A stretch of DNA of 64,000 bases. Source: Setophaga petechia. Taxonomy: Eukaryota; Chordata; Aves; Passeriformes; Parulidae. Shown here piece after piece: positions 1-13,638 of the stretch. Location of the stretch: contig JANCRA010000040.1 in NCBI GenBank assembly GCA_024362935.1, positions 4,650,001 to 4,714,000 on the forward strand, written 5' to 3'. The position numbers and the translations under genes are program-made. Position 1 is the first letter of the stretch; each line of letters starts with the position of its first letter. The notes below the pieces were generated by a model that saw only the letters and a program-made list of their open reading frames with translations, searched no databases and had not been told where the DNA came from.

Positions 1-3000
1 AACTCTTGTTAAGTAGAAATTACTGAGAAAGAAGATGATTGTCTCTTCATACCTATTGTAGCCTGTCAGTGTTTGATTCAGATTCTGAAATGTTTGTTTT
101 TTCTGTCTAAAAGGAAGCCTTCTGTGGCCACTCTTGTCCTACCTACTGTAACCTCCCCATCACCACCACCTCACAAACTTTTTCAATATGCCTTAAAGCC
201 ATAGAAAGAAGGATGGAAATTTTGTTTGCTGTTGTGATTTGTTGAAAAACTGCTTGTCATGGCTGCAATTAATACTAATCATTAAAAGCTCTGGAAATAC
301 AATTGTTAATTAATAACTATTTAGTAATATATTTACTGTAATTTTAGATTTGGAAAAGAAAACAACTTCTCCCAGCCTTCATGGGTCTTATTTTTATTCT
401 GCTTACTCACGGAAGTCTAGTAAACAAGTGTTAATCTTTAGAAAATTTCCTTATGGGCCATTGGTCTATCTTGAATTCTGTTTCAGTGATGTATTATTTA
501 CAGGAAAAACTCCCCTCTAGACTTTAGCTACGGTTTGTGCTCAAGCATGAATTCAGGCCAGCTATAGCAAGTCTGTGCTAGGTATGACCGGTTCTGGAGG
601 ATTTACTTGACTGACCTTCCTGCCAAAGAGTATTGGGAGCAATGTACAGCACAGTCCCAGCAGTTCCTCATTCAGATCAGGAGGACGTAAGAAAATCTCT
701 GACAGTCTTGCTCATTTTTGCCTTTCATACAGCAAGGTGTGATAAGAACATGTGACATATATCTGTACGTATTATTTTTTCCATGCTGGCATTCACATAT
801 CTGAAGATGGTGGTGATATCTGCTCATATAATGCAAAAAATTCTTGTTTTGTGTACTTTAGAGTAATTAAAAATTGTCTATGCATCATTTAAGACTGAAT
901 GTATAAATGGAAATTACAGCCACAGTCCACAAAAAAGAGCATTCAGTTATATTGTCTTCCACAGTAGCTTTTAATTTCTGTCTTGGGTTGAGCATTACCT
1001 TCCAAACATGGCTTTATGTCTTTCAGTTCAGTGTTGGTCATGCAAGGCTATTGTATGTGTCATACACTTTGTCAGCCTTTTGTCAGTAAGTGTAGATGAT
1101 GCCATATCTATTGCATGTGACATTTAGTGGTACAGTGTAGCACTGTACTCTTAAATATTAAGCTAAGGTTGATAGCGTAGCTTCAGTAATTTCCACAGAC
1201 ATGCTATTTTGAGGTGATACATTCTCTACACAAGTATATAGGAAAAACTTCCTAAGATTTATTATGTGTATTTTTTTTCCTCTGAACAACTGAGTTGATT
1301 TCAATGCAGTAAATCAGATTCTATATCAACCTTCAGTTCCTTTTTAATTATGTGAGTGTAATTCTTTGTAGAGCTGTACCATGTGTTTGAAATGATAGGG
1401 ATATTGGAAAAAAAAGGAACGTTATTGATTTGTTGATCTACACCATTAATGTTTAGGCTGCTGATACTGTTAGTTTGTTTCTTTATGAAGCAAATTAATT
1501 AAAAGACTTTTCAATTAAAAGTAAAGAGATTAGCTTTTTTTTTTGGTAAATAAAATAATGGGAGTGCTTTCTCCTGAACAAGGGAAATTTTGCAGCTCAT
1601 TGTTGTTGAGCAGGGAACACTCCAGAGAGAGCAGCTGGCAACCTGTTGTGATTGTGATGAATGAGACCACAAGTGTATATCTGGGCATATATTCAATTGT
1701 TTCTACTTATTGGGTGTTGCTTTTCACAGACATCATTTCCATAATGATACCAAATGTATCTTACAAATCCTTTTGAGTAGCCCTTAAAGATAAAGCAGAC
1801 TGTAACACTGTTGGAATTTTTAATATCGCCTAATAACTTAGAATAAAATGTTGAGTCAGCACTTCATTTTCCTTTAAATGGTCCACCAGTAGCAATAATT
1901 ATTTATGAAAATAACTAAAAATGTCTTTAATATGTTAGGCTGCATATTGTACTTCATATTTATTGCTGTTTTCAGAATTTATTTCTTATCAGCACATTCC
2001 CATGACATTTCCTCTTGCAAAATACTTGACTCTTCTTTATCCCACCCCTTTTTGTATTTACAAAGTTCACTTCAATTCTTCTGTGTGTATTCTGATTAAA
2101 AAGAAGTATATTTAAAAAAATGTTTTAGCATTACTTAGAAAAGATTGTGAATCTGGTGCGTAATGCCTGAGTATCGTGACAAACAGTGTGCTGCATCTGG
2201 CACAGATGAGTCTGATTTCTAAATCTTCTGGTTTTCAACTGCACAAAAGGACCTGAAATTATTATTGTTGAAATATCTGTTTGTTTCCTGTTGAGAGCTG
2301 TGAATCCAGAGTTAGATGTCTGTGCCTTGTGCCCAGGCTTTGTGCTGAGATTCTGATGAGGGTAGTAGTTGTGGAAGGGAAGGACCCCCATGCCCAGATC
2401 TCCAAGTGTAGATCTGTGGGTGAATTGCCTGGGAGGCCTCACTCCACTCAGTGACCGCTGCCCTCAGCATCCCTCTGTCTACTCAGCCCCAAACTGAGGT
2501 GAGGCAGAGCTGCTGCCTCTCTGCAACCAGAGGGCTCTGTGGGAGAAGGGGGAAGAAAGAAGGAAAAGGGTACACTGGGAAAAGAGGAGCAAGGGCTCTC
2601 TTTCCTTCCCTTCCCCCTCCCAGTGCAGCTTCCAGCACAGCCGAAGTTCTCTAGGGACAGACCCTAGACTTTAATGAGGCCACACTGACTGGGGGCTGTA
2701 TGGGAAGAAGGGTGTAGTAACATGAAAGATCAGTGCTGCAGTAGTCAGGGCTATATTAGGAGAGCTGGCATGAGTAAAGCCTTTCTCAATGAGTGTGGTG
2801 GCATTACAAGAACAGAAGAACCATGGGGGTCACCAGGGATGTCCGTGTTGCAGAACTCTCTGCTGGGTGTGCATCCTTCACTGTGCTCTGAATAGCACAA
2901 TGCACAGGTCCTTCCTGTGCAGCTCCTGAGCTGGGGAAGGACATTCCATGGCTGGATGTAGGGATGGATGTGGATGTTGGGCAGCAATCATCAGAGGTGT

Positions 3001-4896
3001 AGTCAGTTTTGATGCAAACGTGCCTCTGCAATCAAAGTCTCATAAGATCAGAGGGATGGTTTGTCTTAGAGCTGCTGAAGAGTGTAGGTTCTGTGTTCTT
3101 AGTGAAACTGACCTTTGTAATTCCCCCAAAGGCGAGCCAATGGGGAGGAAAAGATGGAGACAGTTTCTCAGTCCTTAGCTGAGGCCCTGTGCAGGTGACT
3201 AGTACCTTTGTATTAGTGTTAAATATTGAGGAAAATATTGATTTGCACACTTACGGAACATATTTTATATGCTTTTTTCCTGTGGCTGACCTGAATTTAT
3301 TTAAATCCTAAGCAAATGTTTCAACTCTTAAGCTAAAAATCTCTCTGATTCAGCCTTGGAATTCGAAAGATGAATCAAAAGCTTCTCGTACTAGTTTTTG
3401 TTTCGGGTTTCTTTTACACTTCCCTTCCTTCTCCCCCCCACTCCTCACATCCTCATAGTTTAGCCATGTCTGTCTGGCTAATTGTTTATTTAGATTTTAG
3501 CATTTCATGTTGGGTACTTAGATATTTTTGGGTGTAACACTCTACATATTCCTAGTCAGGTATAACCAACCAGTTCATAATCCTATTTCTTTACCCATTG
3601 TGTTTTGTTTTGTTTTGGTTTGGTTTTTTCCGTGGGATATTATGATCTGACTAAGAGATTGGGTTAATTCAGTGGATATCAAACTGAAAATCTTGATATC
3701 AACTTAACTGGCAAAATCTTCTGACACTTCTGACACTTAAAGGAAAGGACTCAAGTTCCAAGTAGATGGATGGTTCACTTACAGGTGTATTTGGACTAAA
3801 CTAAGAACTCATAATGGGAAAAAAAGAATTTGTCAGCAAACAATGACTTAGAGGTCAAGATATGCAAGTGTAGCGTCATAGTTACAAAAAAAAATTAGCT
3901 ATGTAATTTCTTGCAGAAGAAATTGGAGCAAACAACAAAGTGTTCTTCAACTGTAAAAGTTAGGAGAGAGAAAAGAGAATGCAAGGGTGACCTCTGCAAG
4001 GTCCAGATGGTATAAAGAATAGAAATTTTTTTGGAATGGTCCAAAACAAAAGTTGCATCAAGAGAAAGTAAAAACAGATACTTAGCTCTCTTCACATGAT
4101 TGTTCTCTGGGATTGTCACTGATGGGATTGTGATACTGAATCTAAGTAACCCCTATGCCCTTGAGAAAGTGATAGAAATGGAAAGAAATATTTTTCTAGA
4201 CAGGTTTGCTTACATGAGAATGAAGTCTTAAGAATTTTCAGAATGTTTTCCTCTTTCTTGCCCTCTTTTAGCGTTAATTCTTGTATTATGTTTCCATTGG
4301 CTCTGCTTCAGCTCTTTGACTTCTATTTGAAAACAATTTTGAGCAAACACTCTGTCACGGTTGTAACAGAATTCAAAGCTTATAAATCAATCATATGTTT
4401 GAGTCACCTGAAACCTTGTCCTTGTAAAACATAAAGCCAAAGAGCAGTTAAATCTAAACACTTGGCATTTCTTCTAAAATGTTGAGTGTCAAATATTCAC
4501 CCAAATATTTTTAATAGTTCTTTCAAATACTTGTTCTCCCACCTTAGTGGGAGAAACTCAATTATTTTCTTTCTGCCCCTGGTATGCTAAAGTGAATTTT
4601 GTGGCTGAAAGCAGAATTCTTCTGTTTTGAGACTGATCTTTCCATGTTTCAGGAAATTCAGTTTGCCATATTCCATTAAAAACTATGTTTAAAATACAGA
4701 TGACTCTTAAGACTCAGGTTCTTTTTCTTTGCTCTTGACCTACTGCCTACTTAAGGCTATCCCGTTTAAGGCTACTGATTGCATTGCAATATAAGAGAAA
4801 TATTTTATCAATGTAGCTTCAATCCAGATAATGGACTCACCTGGTCTTAAAATCTCATTTTAAGCAGAACATTCCTTTTCTATGTTTTCCTTTCAG
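1..4896 (+). other. ARHGAP42: Intron upstream of the first visible exon (3' part)
   Basis: This is the 3' part of the intron that ends at the acceptor before the 62-nt exon. The polypyrimidine tract runs up to the AG at 4895-4896. The intron is phase 1, because the exon opens with the last two bases of a codon. The sequence is AT-rich with scattered short open frames that show no family resemblance. A more GC-rich patch lies at about 2300-3180, with no repeat or gene that I recognise. A T/G-rich run lies at about 3603-3627. I see no exon for the preceding residues (the family's acidic GDAETDDE stretch), so that exon is upstream of the window. Confidence 0.8.
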
Positions 4897-4958
4897 CCCA
4901 GTCATTGAAGGAGTTTGCTCGGCTCCTGATTGCTGTTGAAGAGGAGAGAAGACGACTG
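4897..4958 (+). CDS. ARHGAP42: ARHGAP42 exon, BAR domain, about residues 84-104
   Basis: This 62-nt internal exon is preceded by a pyrimidine-rich acceptor ending TTTCAG (4891-4896) and followed by a consensus donor GTAAGT (4959-4964). It begins with CC, which completes a split codon (Ala if the missing base is G), and then reads QSLKEFARLLIAVEEERRRL. That is the ARHGAP42 version of the first part of the second BAR helix. ARHGAP26 and ARHGAP10 have clearly different residues here, so the paralogue call is firm. The charged EEERRR run lies on the helical coiled-coil surface of the BAR dimer in the family. The upstream intron is phase 1 and the downstream intron is phase 0. The next exon is 27.3 kb away and continues the same helix without loss or gain of residues. 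Confidence 0.96.
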
Positions 4959-6255
4959 GTAAGTTTGCTGGCAGTAATCTTCCATTGGACCTCTCCTTGA
5001 GTAAAATAGTACACTTTTTTCTATTCTACCTGAAGTGATTTTTAAAAAATTTTATTTCTGTAGTAGAGGTTAAGTACATCATAAGAACTATTTGGAATTC
5101 TTACACAAAGGCAGAAATGTACTAGCACAAACTACAGCAATTTTTATTAAACAGTTCAACCAAAGACGTTTGCATTTATTTAAAATTTGTTTTCTCTCTG
5201 TTTCCTACCTTCCTGTTCCCTGACCCAAAATAAGCTTTGAATCCTGGTGTACCTTTCCCTTCCTGCAAAAAGCCTCTACTGGAGATGGAGATCTGTATTT
5301 ATATTTAATGAAATACTCTTGAGTGTTGTGCAGTGAATGTATGCTAGTAATGCAAGAATTTGAGAAGTAAGTGATAAGAAAAGAAAGTAAATTCATTACC
5401 TGAGAGAAACTCCTGTAGAATACATTATAGATCAGTCTGGCTAGAGTCACCCATTGATATGGTGTCCTTATGCCATTTGAATCTGTTGTTTGCTTTAATT
5501 TTTGTATTTCTATTCAAATATAGCTTTTTAAAAGAAGTTTTAAGTGTATTTTTATGGAACTATTAAAAAAAAAATCCAGGTGAGCAGTGAAGCTATTTTT
5601 GTCCTTCCTTGGGAGTCAGTCATGAATAAAGGAGTGAGCTAAGAATTAACATCATTGGGGGAATTTTTAAATATTGTAAAAGTTTAACTCACTCTAATCC
5701 ATCCAAAGATTACGTCTGTGCCGGTATAAAAGTATAATTATTTTTTTACTTCATGCAAAACATTTTTTGGGTAGCTGGGATAGTGGGGCGACTGTTGTGT
5801 ACTTACCACCTTAAAAGTAGGTTAACAGAACACTTATTAGTTCCTTAGTTAAACAATGTTTCAAAACTGATAGCTTTCCAGTTTAAGTTAATGATTGTTA
5901 TGAGCTAACTATTAGGAAGAAAAAAGCAATGAATAGATGAGGGTTTTATTTTTCAAACTCATTAGTCTTTCATACTATGTAAAAAAAATTCCTATTATTT
6001 TCTCTCATTTCTTTCCCCTCTTTTTTTTCCCCTCAGAGGAGTCACTACCATTTTCAGTTTTAGAAGTTTATGGCCTCTCTTTGGTTTATAATTTGATCTT
6101 GCCATATTTTTGTAAAAGATGTAGGAAGGCCTTAAGCATAAAAGAAGGAAAAAAAAATTAATATTATTAAGTGAAAAAAGACCAGTCAGATGCAATAATA
6201 TGTTTTGTTCTGTATCAATATGGTTTCCATGGGAGTGCATGGATTATGTAGCTGA

Positions 6256-6840
6256 GTGTGGTAGGTTGACCCTGGTTGGATTAGCAGTGCCCACAAGAGC
6301 TGCTGTGTCACTGCCCTGCTCGTCTGGGCAGGGAAGAGAGAATTTAAGGCAAGGCTCATGGGCTGAGATGAGGGCAGGGGGAGATCACTTGGCAATCACT
6401 GTTATGAGCAAAACAGACTCAGCTTGGGGAAATCTGTTTAATTTAGTGGCAAATCAGAGTAGGGTAATAAGAAGCAAAACCCAAATCTTCAAGAAAATTC
6501 TTCTGCCCTTCCCTTCTCTTGAGTTTTTACTTTAATCCCAGTTCTCTACCTCCTCCCTGCCAGTGGCAGAGAAGGGCAGGGGATGAGGGCTGCACCTCCT
6601 TCCTCTCCATGGGGAGGACTCCTCACACTCTTCTCTTGCTCCAATATTGGTCCCTCCCTTGGGAGACAGTGTCCACAAACTTCTCCAACATGAGTCTTTC
6701 CCATGGCTGCAGTTCTTCATGACCTGCTCCAGTGTGGGCCCTTTCCACAGGATTGAGTCCTCCAGGAATAGACTGCTCCAGTGTGGGTTCCTGCAAGGTC
6801 TTCATGTATGGAGAAGCTGCTCTGGACAGGAAATTATTTG
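6256..6840. mobile_element. Degenerate LTR-like avian interspersed repeat
   Basis: The segment opens near GTGTGGTAGGTTGACCCTGG and is more GC-rich than its surroundings. It contains internal near-repeats of about 49 bp: CTGCTCCAGTGTGGG occurs at 6724-6738 and again at 6773-6787. Related imperfect units (CTTGCTCCAATATTGG and similar) lie just before them. I recognise this arrangement as a high-copy bird repeat that I associate with LTRs of endogenous retrovirus-like elements. The family name and orientation are uncertain, and no retroviral coding sequence is visible next to it. The boundaries are approximate; the right edge could extend to about 6890. Many CpG positions appear to have decayed to TpG/CpA, which suggests an old copy. 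Confidence 0.55.
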
Positions 6841-9800
6841 TATCCACCTTTTTGCTCAGGTTGGAATAACCTCATTCACTTCCCATTCTCTGTCCAAAAT
6901 GAGAACATTGAGGACACACAGTTTTCATGGTAGTTATATTTGCATAAGAAAATTTATTAGACTTCAGATTTCTCTACGTTTAAAATGTTTGAGCTGCCTG
7001 TTAGTGGAATTTATTTAATTATTACTGGAGTAAAAGTATCACCTTTGTCAAAGATGTGGTTTTTTTATTCCCCAGTTTTTTACTGCAGTTTTCTACATGT
7101 TGTCATAGAATCCAGAGATCCCTGTGAGGATCAGTGTGCCAAAGAGATTCCTAGTAAAAAGTTTTTCCTTGAGAAACTTGTAATTTAACTGTGGAATCTT
7201 GAGAGCACTTTTGCTTGCTTCTGAGGAAGTTTGGAACATTATGCATACACTAATGTTCTCTGCTGGAAGCACCTAAAGTCAGCCAATTTGATGATACTAA
7301 ACAAGGTTCTCAGCTGATAGGAAAGCTTGAGACATGGCATGCAGGTCTTTCAGAATTTAATTTCCTTCTGCGTAAAGAGAGAAAACATGCAAAAGTTATT
7401 TTTAAAAAGCTTGTTCTTTCTGACATTTTGTAGAAGGCTTGGAGAAAAACATCTAGGCAATGTTGTGGCTATTTTTGGATATACTTCATCCTACTACTTT
7501 CAGCTTTCTTTTAATTCTTGTAGCATGTGATAGTAAAAGACACTATTGTCTCAGTGAATGCAGGATGTATGGGAATATGGAGTGACAGATATTAATTTTG
7601 CATACCAGCTAATGGCCTTGTTTCCCTGCCTTGAACTTTATTTTTTTAAATTTTGAGCATACATATAAGTGCATTAATCAGGTTAGAATATGAAAAGTAT
7701 AAAAAAGTACATATTCATGTGACCAATTTATTGCCAATCTGATGCCTATTAAATTCTTCATAAGTCAATTTATATTTCTGTCTTACTGAACGCAATGTTG
7801 GAGTGCTTGTCCACTGATTGTATAAATGAAGTGTTTCCAACAGTCAGGGAAATAGTTTGAGAAGTGTTTAGCAAGTCTTCTCTCCTTCTTACATAAAGAC
7901 CCAGAAGAATCAGAAGTTTTTTTATTTCAGAAGAAGCTAATGAAACAAGACATTATGAATGGTATTATTAGGAAAAACACTGAAGTATAAAGTCAAATGA
8001 AACTTCATGTCACACGAATATTCTGTTTCGTAAGGCCTTGTGGCCATTATTACTGGCAGCAGTAATAATATGGTGATCATTGCAAGTCAGCTTCTTTTAT
8101 CCTTGTCTTTTATTTCTTGATGCTAGAAAATTGAAGAGTAGTCAGAAAAAAACAGAGGCCATGCACCACACATTTCCCCTTAAAAAGAAAATAAAGGAAA
8201 AAGTAACTCATAATATAGCTTCTTTTATGATGTACAGCCTTAAGTTTTGATGAGGTCTGTCATTTTGTGGTGGTGTTAATTTAGTGATGCTGTTGGTAAA
8301 TAGTGCATTAAAAAAATTCCAACTAAACAGCGCTACTCTTGGGCTTCACATGTACTGTAAATTGGATAAAAAGTCAGATTCATCCCCACTTCATTTCCAA
8401 TGACTTCAGCAGCAAGCCATCAGGGATGTAGAATAATGACCTCTATTTCCTCGTGTTTATTAGGGAACAATAGAGATGCTGTAATTTAATCCCATGTGAA
8501 TGTTTGAATCTTTATCAAGGGAACTTACTTAAAATAATTTCCTTCCTCTTTCACTGAATTTGCATTCTTTCTGTTAAATAAGTGATATATTTTATTTTAC
8601 AGATTCATATTTTATTTATGCTTCCTATTAATTTTATATTGTTATTAAAATTAATAACAAACAGAAATTATCTGGAAGTAAAATAAGATGCTACTTCCTT
8701 TTCCTCTTGGAGGATTATTCTGTGTTCTCATCACTATAGATGAACTGGTTCATGCTGCTGGTCCTAGAGATCCCCCATGAGTTTGAAGCATTGAATAAGT
8801 TCTCTTGGGTGCCAGCATTATCTTGCTGGAACTCCCTGATTATTTCTGAGAGCTTACTGAATCCAAGACTGAAATAGGCTCTTAATTCTTAAATTCCTTG
8901 CTATTTATCCAAGTTTTTTTTTTTGGTTGTTGGCAGGTGATGAATGGCCCCAGAGCTTTTTTTCTCTGGCATCATGAATCAGTAAGATTCCTGACCAGTA
9001 TTAAATACTCTAGGGGATATATAAAAATTCTGAAGTGGATAGTTTTGTACTATACTCGATGAATATTTTTCTTTATAAAGTCTGCTTTTTTTGTATCTAA
9101 TAATCTTCATGCTTCAGACAGTATCTCATTTTTGTGGGCTTTTTTGTATTAACTGGATGTTCTCATTGTGGTTCTGTATTTGCCCTCACACAAGTGGTCT
9201 GATGCTATCTGCTTTCAGGGAAAGCATCAAAATATTCAGTTTCAAAAGCTGCACTTGAAGAAAAATAAATGAGTTGTTAAAACCAGCTATCCATGGAATG
9301 GTACATAAAATCAGATACTGAAGGGCACAACATGTTATTGAACAGAATTAACCTTTTCCCTATAATGCAAAGTGCATTACAGATTCCATCAGAAGAGTAA
9401 TCAGTCTCCTATCCACAGGGGTAGCTTATTTCTCAGTTTTTACAGGGGAAAAATAGCATTTCATGTACGAGCACCCTGAGACTGCAGAACTAACACCTGG
9501 CACTTTGTTTTGCATGGTCTCTCACAAATTTCAAAAAAATAGTGTTTGATGGTGTTTGGATATACTTGGTAACTGATTTCAGTGTTTTTCACCTCTCATG
9601 AAAGATTTGGCATTTAAATTAATCTCCTTGGTAGGAGTCTGCTGGGAAGAACACTGAAAGCATATTACTGTAAGTGAAAGAAAATGCCACAAATAAAAGG
9701 ACTTCTTTGAAGGCACAGCTGTTTATTTGGTTCTTTATTTTTGTTGTTTCTTCTACTCCCTCTCCTGCCACCATATTTGCTGTTTAAAATTAATTAAAAG

Positions 9801-9910
9801 TATCTGGGTTTAGAGAGTTTGAGTATTTTCCTTATACTTAAGAGGGCTGTACATCCTATTGAGTCATTTCCATAGCATGGACTGTTTTGTTAACTAACTT
9901 CTTTGGAAAG

Positions 9911-9939
9911 AGTTAGTTAGGTAGTTAGTTAGTTAGTTT
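9911..9939. repeat. (AGTT)n tetranucleotide microsatellite
   Basis: About seven AGTT units occur in tandem, interrupted once by a GT-containing variant (…TTAGGTAG…). This is a short simple repeat in the long intron, likely polymorphic in length. Confidence 0.85.
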
Positions 9940-10208
9940 CTGAATTTCTGCATCAAATTACTAATTTATAAGTACTTCTTTGAGGTTTCTCTTGAAGGAG
10001 GATCAGTAAATCAGTACTGAATTTTTGGATTTCTTATAAACATAATTTTTTACCTACATTTATCTATTTATTTTTTCACCTTTTCTTCCTCCTGTTTCAT
10101 CCCAGACATAGCAGAGAACATATTTGATATTAATTACAGAAAAATCCATGTCTTTAAGGTAAGGGAAGTTCTGCAAGATAGGAAAATACTAGTTTCAATG
10201 GTTTGGGA

Positions 10209-10271
10209 TTTTTTTTTTTTGTTTTTTTGTTTGTTTGTTTGTTTGTTTGTTTTTTGGTTTGTTTTTTTTTT
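10209..10271. repeat. T-rich / (GTTT)n microsatellite
   Basis: A poly-T run passes into seven or so GTTT units and back into poly-T, 63 bp in total with almost no A or C. It could be the degraded tail of a minus-strand retroelement, but no element body is recognisable beside it. Confidence 0.85.
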
Positions 10272-11408
10272 AACTATCAGCTTACTGTCCTCTGACAGGC
10301 TAAGTTTTAGAAATCATTAGGAAAATTACTGGAAACAAATGGCATATTTTTGCAAACCTTTTTGGGGAACCCCCATTTTGAAGACTTTCTATATGCACTT
10401 CTGGCCAGAAGGTATGATGTAGACTACAAAAGATACAGGGGAAGGCAACAAGGAAAGATTAACACCCAGAAGGTGAGAATGAGAAGAGACTGCAAGGAGG
10501 TCTCTTTGATTAGCTTTAATTAAAACAAATTAGATCAATGTTATTTGGAGGCCTGTGATTCATTAATTGAAATGACACCTGTCAGCACACTTGAACTGGT
10601 CCTCAGCAACAGGTTAACACTTCAGCCCTTGACATCAGATTTTTCTTCTGTTTTTTTTTCCTTGCTGATACCATTGTCAGTCTTACTTTGTAAGGATAAA
10701 CAAAAAAAAACGTTGCAAAATTACTTGGAGACTATTGCAAAAGCAAGAGTGTGCTCAGTAGCATTGCATGGTTTTTTGCTGTGTTTTAACTCTGGAATAA
10801 CTGGAGGAAATGTGCTACACAGAATTTTATCTAATTAACAGTTTGCAGAACCAGCTTTGCCTTAAATCTCAGTCAGCCTTGTGTTACCTCTTCATATTAA
10901 TAGCGTGTCTGTCAAGTATAGACCTTTTCAGAAAAGGTCTTCCTGTTGTGCTGATACAAATGTTTGTGTGTCTGTGTGGTGAACATAATTGGAGAAGTGA
11001 TCCAGCTGGAAAAATAATTTCTCTCACACTAACTTTCTATTACTTCCTTCCCAGAACTGCAATGCACAAAGGGAAAATGAAGACCTTCTATCCAGAAGAT
11101 AGCAATTACTTCAATATAATTGCTGTCAAAAATATACTAGGACTGTACCTTCATTTCCCTGCAGATGTTATCTCTGATCATTATAACTCCTATATGAAAT
11201 CAGGAAGCGATAGGCATATTTCTGTCACGCAGACTTCCTAGAGACCATGATTGTTTGGTGGGTTCTTTTTGAGCAAGAACTCTCACTGCAGCTTTCCCCC
11301 TTGCCCTGTCTTGGGCTTGAAGGAATCCTGTTTGCTGTCTTTCTCTGCACCACTCAAGTATGAAAATACACGTGTTCAGTGGATGTTTCTTAGCATTTGT
11401 GCTCAGTT

Positions 11409-11437
11409 AAAAAAAAAAAAAAAACATAAAAAAACAG
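11409..11437. repeat. A-rich simple run
   Basis: A run of A residues is interrupted by CAT and C. It could be a retroposed poly-A tail. I see no processed gene copy to its left and no clear target-site duplication. Confidence 0.6.
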
Positions 11438-12732
11438 TAGTAAAAGCAAACAGTCCATGTTCTGTTATCATTAAGGTAGTTTAACATATAACATCTGTAT
11501 GTATTTCTGAACTTTTCCCAGATAAAGAATACATACTAGGCCAGACAATTTGGAGATAAAATTATAGGTGCTATTAGTACAGAGCATTAGCTGGCTTATC
11601 CAGACCACACTGCATCAGCTTCCGTAATTGTACACTTAGTACGTTCCTAATTTGTTTAAAACTAGTTCTAATTTCTCCAATAACATTCATGATTTAAAAT
11701 AATTTCTTCCTTTTTTTCGTGGAAATGAAGAAAAAAGAGTCATCCTGGGACATTTGAGTATGATAATTTTTAAAAGATCAAACTAGTCTCAATAGAAAAA
11801 AAATTGCAACTAGTCCCTCTCACATCCCTGTAACTGCCATCCTCAGGAACTGAAAATATAGGTCTGTATTTTCATTAACTTTGCAGAAGGTACTTCCAGA
11901 ATCACTGCATTGTGACAGAACAGTACTATTAATTCAGAATATGTTGAGAATTTTATGATCATGAAGTCAACAGAGAACCTACTGTTCATGTTTTGCTCTC
12001 TATTTCTTAGCAGCTTTCTCTCTACGTTTTTCTTTTTCTTTTGAAAATGTGAGTTATTTCCTGTTGATATGAGCGTCCAGAGTGCAGAACCATATAATCT
12101 GCAGTGCCTTTTGCACCCTGTGCTCCTCATCTTGGGCCTAGATAATTTCATTGCCTTTAAACCTACCTGTTGAGGAGGAAAGCAATTTGACTGGTTTTAG
12201 AGACAGTCTTTGCTGTTTTCCAAGATAGTTGCCATAGAGTTGATTTGTGACAAAATGTTATTTTCTTGTAGTAAGCAACTTTGTAAAAGGTGTGAAAACG
12301 TAGATCTCCCATGTTGATCTCTGTTGTTGTTTTGACTGGATAGTTGGTATCAAAGAGTGATCGCTTGTGTGTCTTGATAGGACCAAGAGGCTGTGAGTAA
12401 GACAGGAGAGTGGGAATAGGATAATTGTTCAAGAGGAAAGGAAAGGGGAACAGAGATAAGGGGATTTATAAGATTCATGTGCATTCTTTACCATCTTACG
12501 TAATGTTCCAAGCCGTAGTAAGAAGGCTTTGGTAATTCAGTGTCCATATACTATTTGCTTTTCAGTTTTCTGCAGAGAATGCAAATTAAGAAAATCTTTT
12601 TTAGAAAATATTTTTTAAGAAACACAGTGTGTTGCAGGAGATTAGTGTAATTAGTTTTTAGCAATTACAGTTTCTCCTGCTTTCTGTATTCAAGGTGTGT
12701 GTATCTGTATTTGCCTCCATATGGATATACAA

Positions 12733-13035
12733 TTAGAGAATGGTTTGGGTTGGAAGGGATCTTAAAGACCATAATCCAACTCCCTCTGCTATGGCAGGGA
12801 GGCCACCCACTAGACCAGGTTGCTCAAAGCCCCATCCAGCTTTTGACACTTCTGGGGGTAGGGCACCCACAATTTCTCTGGGCAACCTATGCCAATGTCT
12901 CACCACCCTCAAATTAAAGAATTTCTTCCCTGTATTTAATCTAAGCCTAGCCTCTTTCAGTTTAAAGACATTCCCCCTTTTGCTGTCACTACCTGTCCTT
13001 ATAAAATGTCTCTCTCCAGCTTTACATTGTACCAT
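12733..13035 (-). mobile_element. CR1 LINE 3' fragment, 5'-truncated
   Basis: Read on the + strand, this is the reverse complement of a CR1 3' end. It has GGTTTGGGTTGGAAGGGATC, then CACTAGACCAGGTTGCTCAAAGCCCCATCCAGC, given here in parts: CACTAGACCAGGTTGC at about 12808 and CTCAAAGCCCCATCC after it. TCTCTGGGCAACCTATGCC and a CAGTTTAAAGACATTCCCCC-like block follow. The element therefore lies on the minus strand with its 3' end near 12733 and is truncated at the 5' end near 13035. Divergence from the usual CR1 sequence looks moderate. The open frames across this block on both strands are by-products of the repeat and are not genes. Confidence 0.93.
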
Positions 13036-13610
13036 TTTTCAGTGAGAACATTCACAAAATGAGATTGCTTGATATTTCCAGTTTTGAAGAGTATCATGGA
13101 GAGAGATATGAAATGCTGTCTTCATTAAAAGTGCAGAATGAAAGGTTAGTTGGAAAGCTTCTTGCTACTTGTCATTTTATAAATCTAATTTGTTCTCAAT
13201 TCATATGTTTACTCCATACAAGCATTTCACTGCATGTGAAATTGCATTGCATAACAGCACTTCCCAAAGTTTTGAGAAGCATTCTGTGAGTAGCATGGCT
13301 TGAAGGAATTTATTTTAATGACATTTTAGTCTTCACAGAAATGTGGTAGTTGCAATTTTAGTTTGTAGATTCTTTTGCTTCCACCACATTCACTAGGTGT
13401 CTTTTCAGATGACTGTTGACAGAGAAAAAAGGAAGAAAGATGTTTGCACTTTTAAATTACTGTTTTAAGGGAACATGAGTTCTAGATCAGCCAACCTTAT
13501 AGACTTTAAGTTTATGCATTTATTTTCTGACTACAGAGGGAGTGAATGGAGCTGGTCATAGAAGAGGATATGTGCTGTACCCATTACTAGCTTGTAATAA
13601 TTTTGATGCT

Positions 13611-13638
13611 GCTATCTGACATGCTATCTGACATGCTA
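13611..13638. repeat. 12-bp tandem duplication
   Basis: GCTATCTGACAT occurs twice head to tail (13611-13622 and 13623-13634), followed by the first four bases of a third unit. The copies are identical, so the duplication is probably recent. Confidence 0.8.

Noticed and set aside
1..4896. An exon for the preceding GDAETDDE-containing residues
   Set aside because: It was looked for in the sequence before 4897 and not found; it is presumably upstream of the window.
8390..8430. Resemblance of TTTCCAATGACTTCAGCAG to ends of ancient CR1 or SINE elements
   Set aside because: It is too short and too diverged to support a call by eye.
10545..11241. Two successive + strand open frames (97 and 143 codons)
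   Set aside because: The translations show no domain, signal or biased codon use, and AT-rich sequence of this size gives such runs by chance. There are no splice sites linking them to ARHGAP42.
12699..13045. Open frames on both strands across 12.7-13.0 kb
   Set aside because: They lie within the CR1 fragment and are explained by it.
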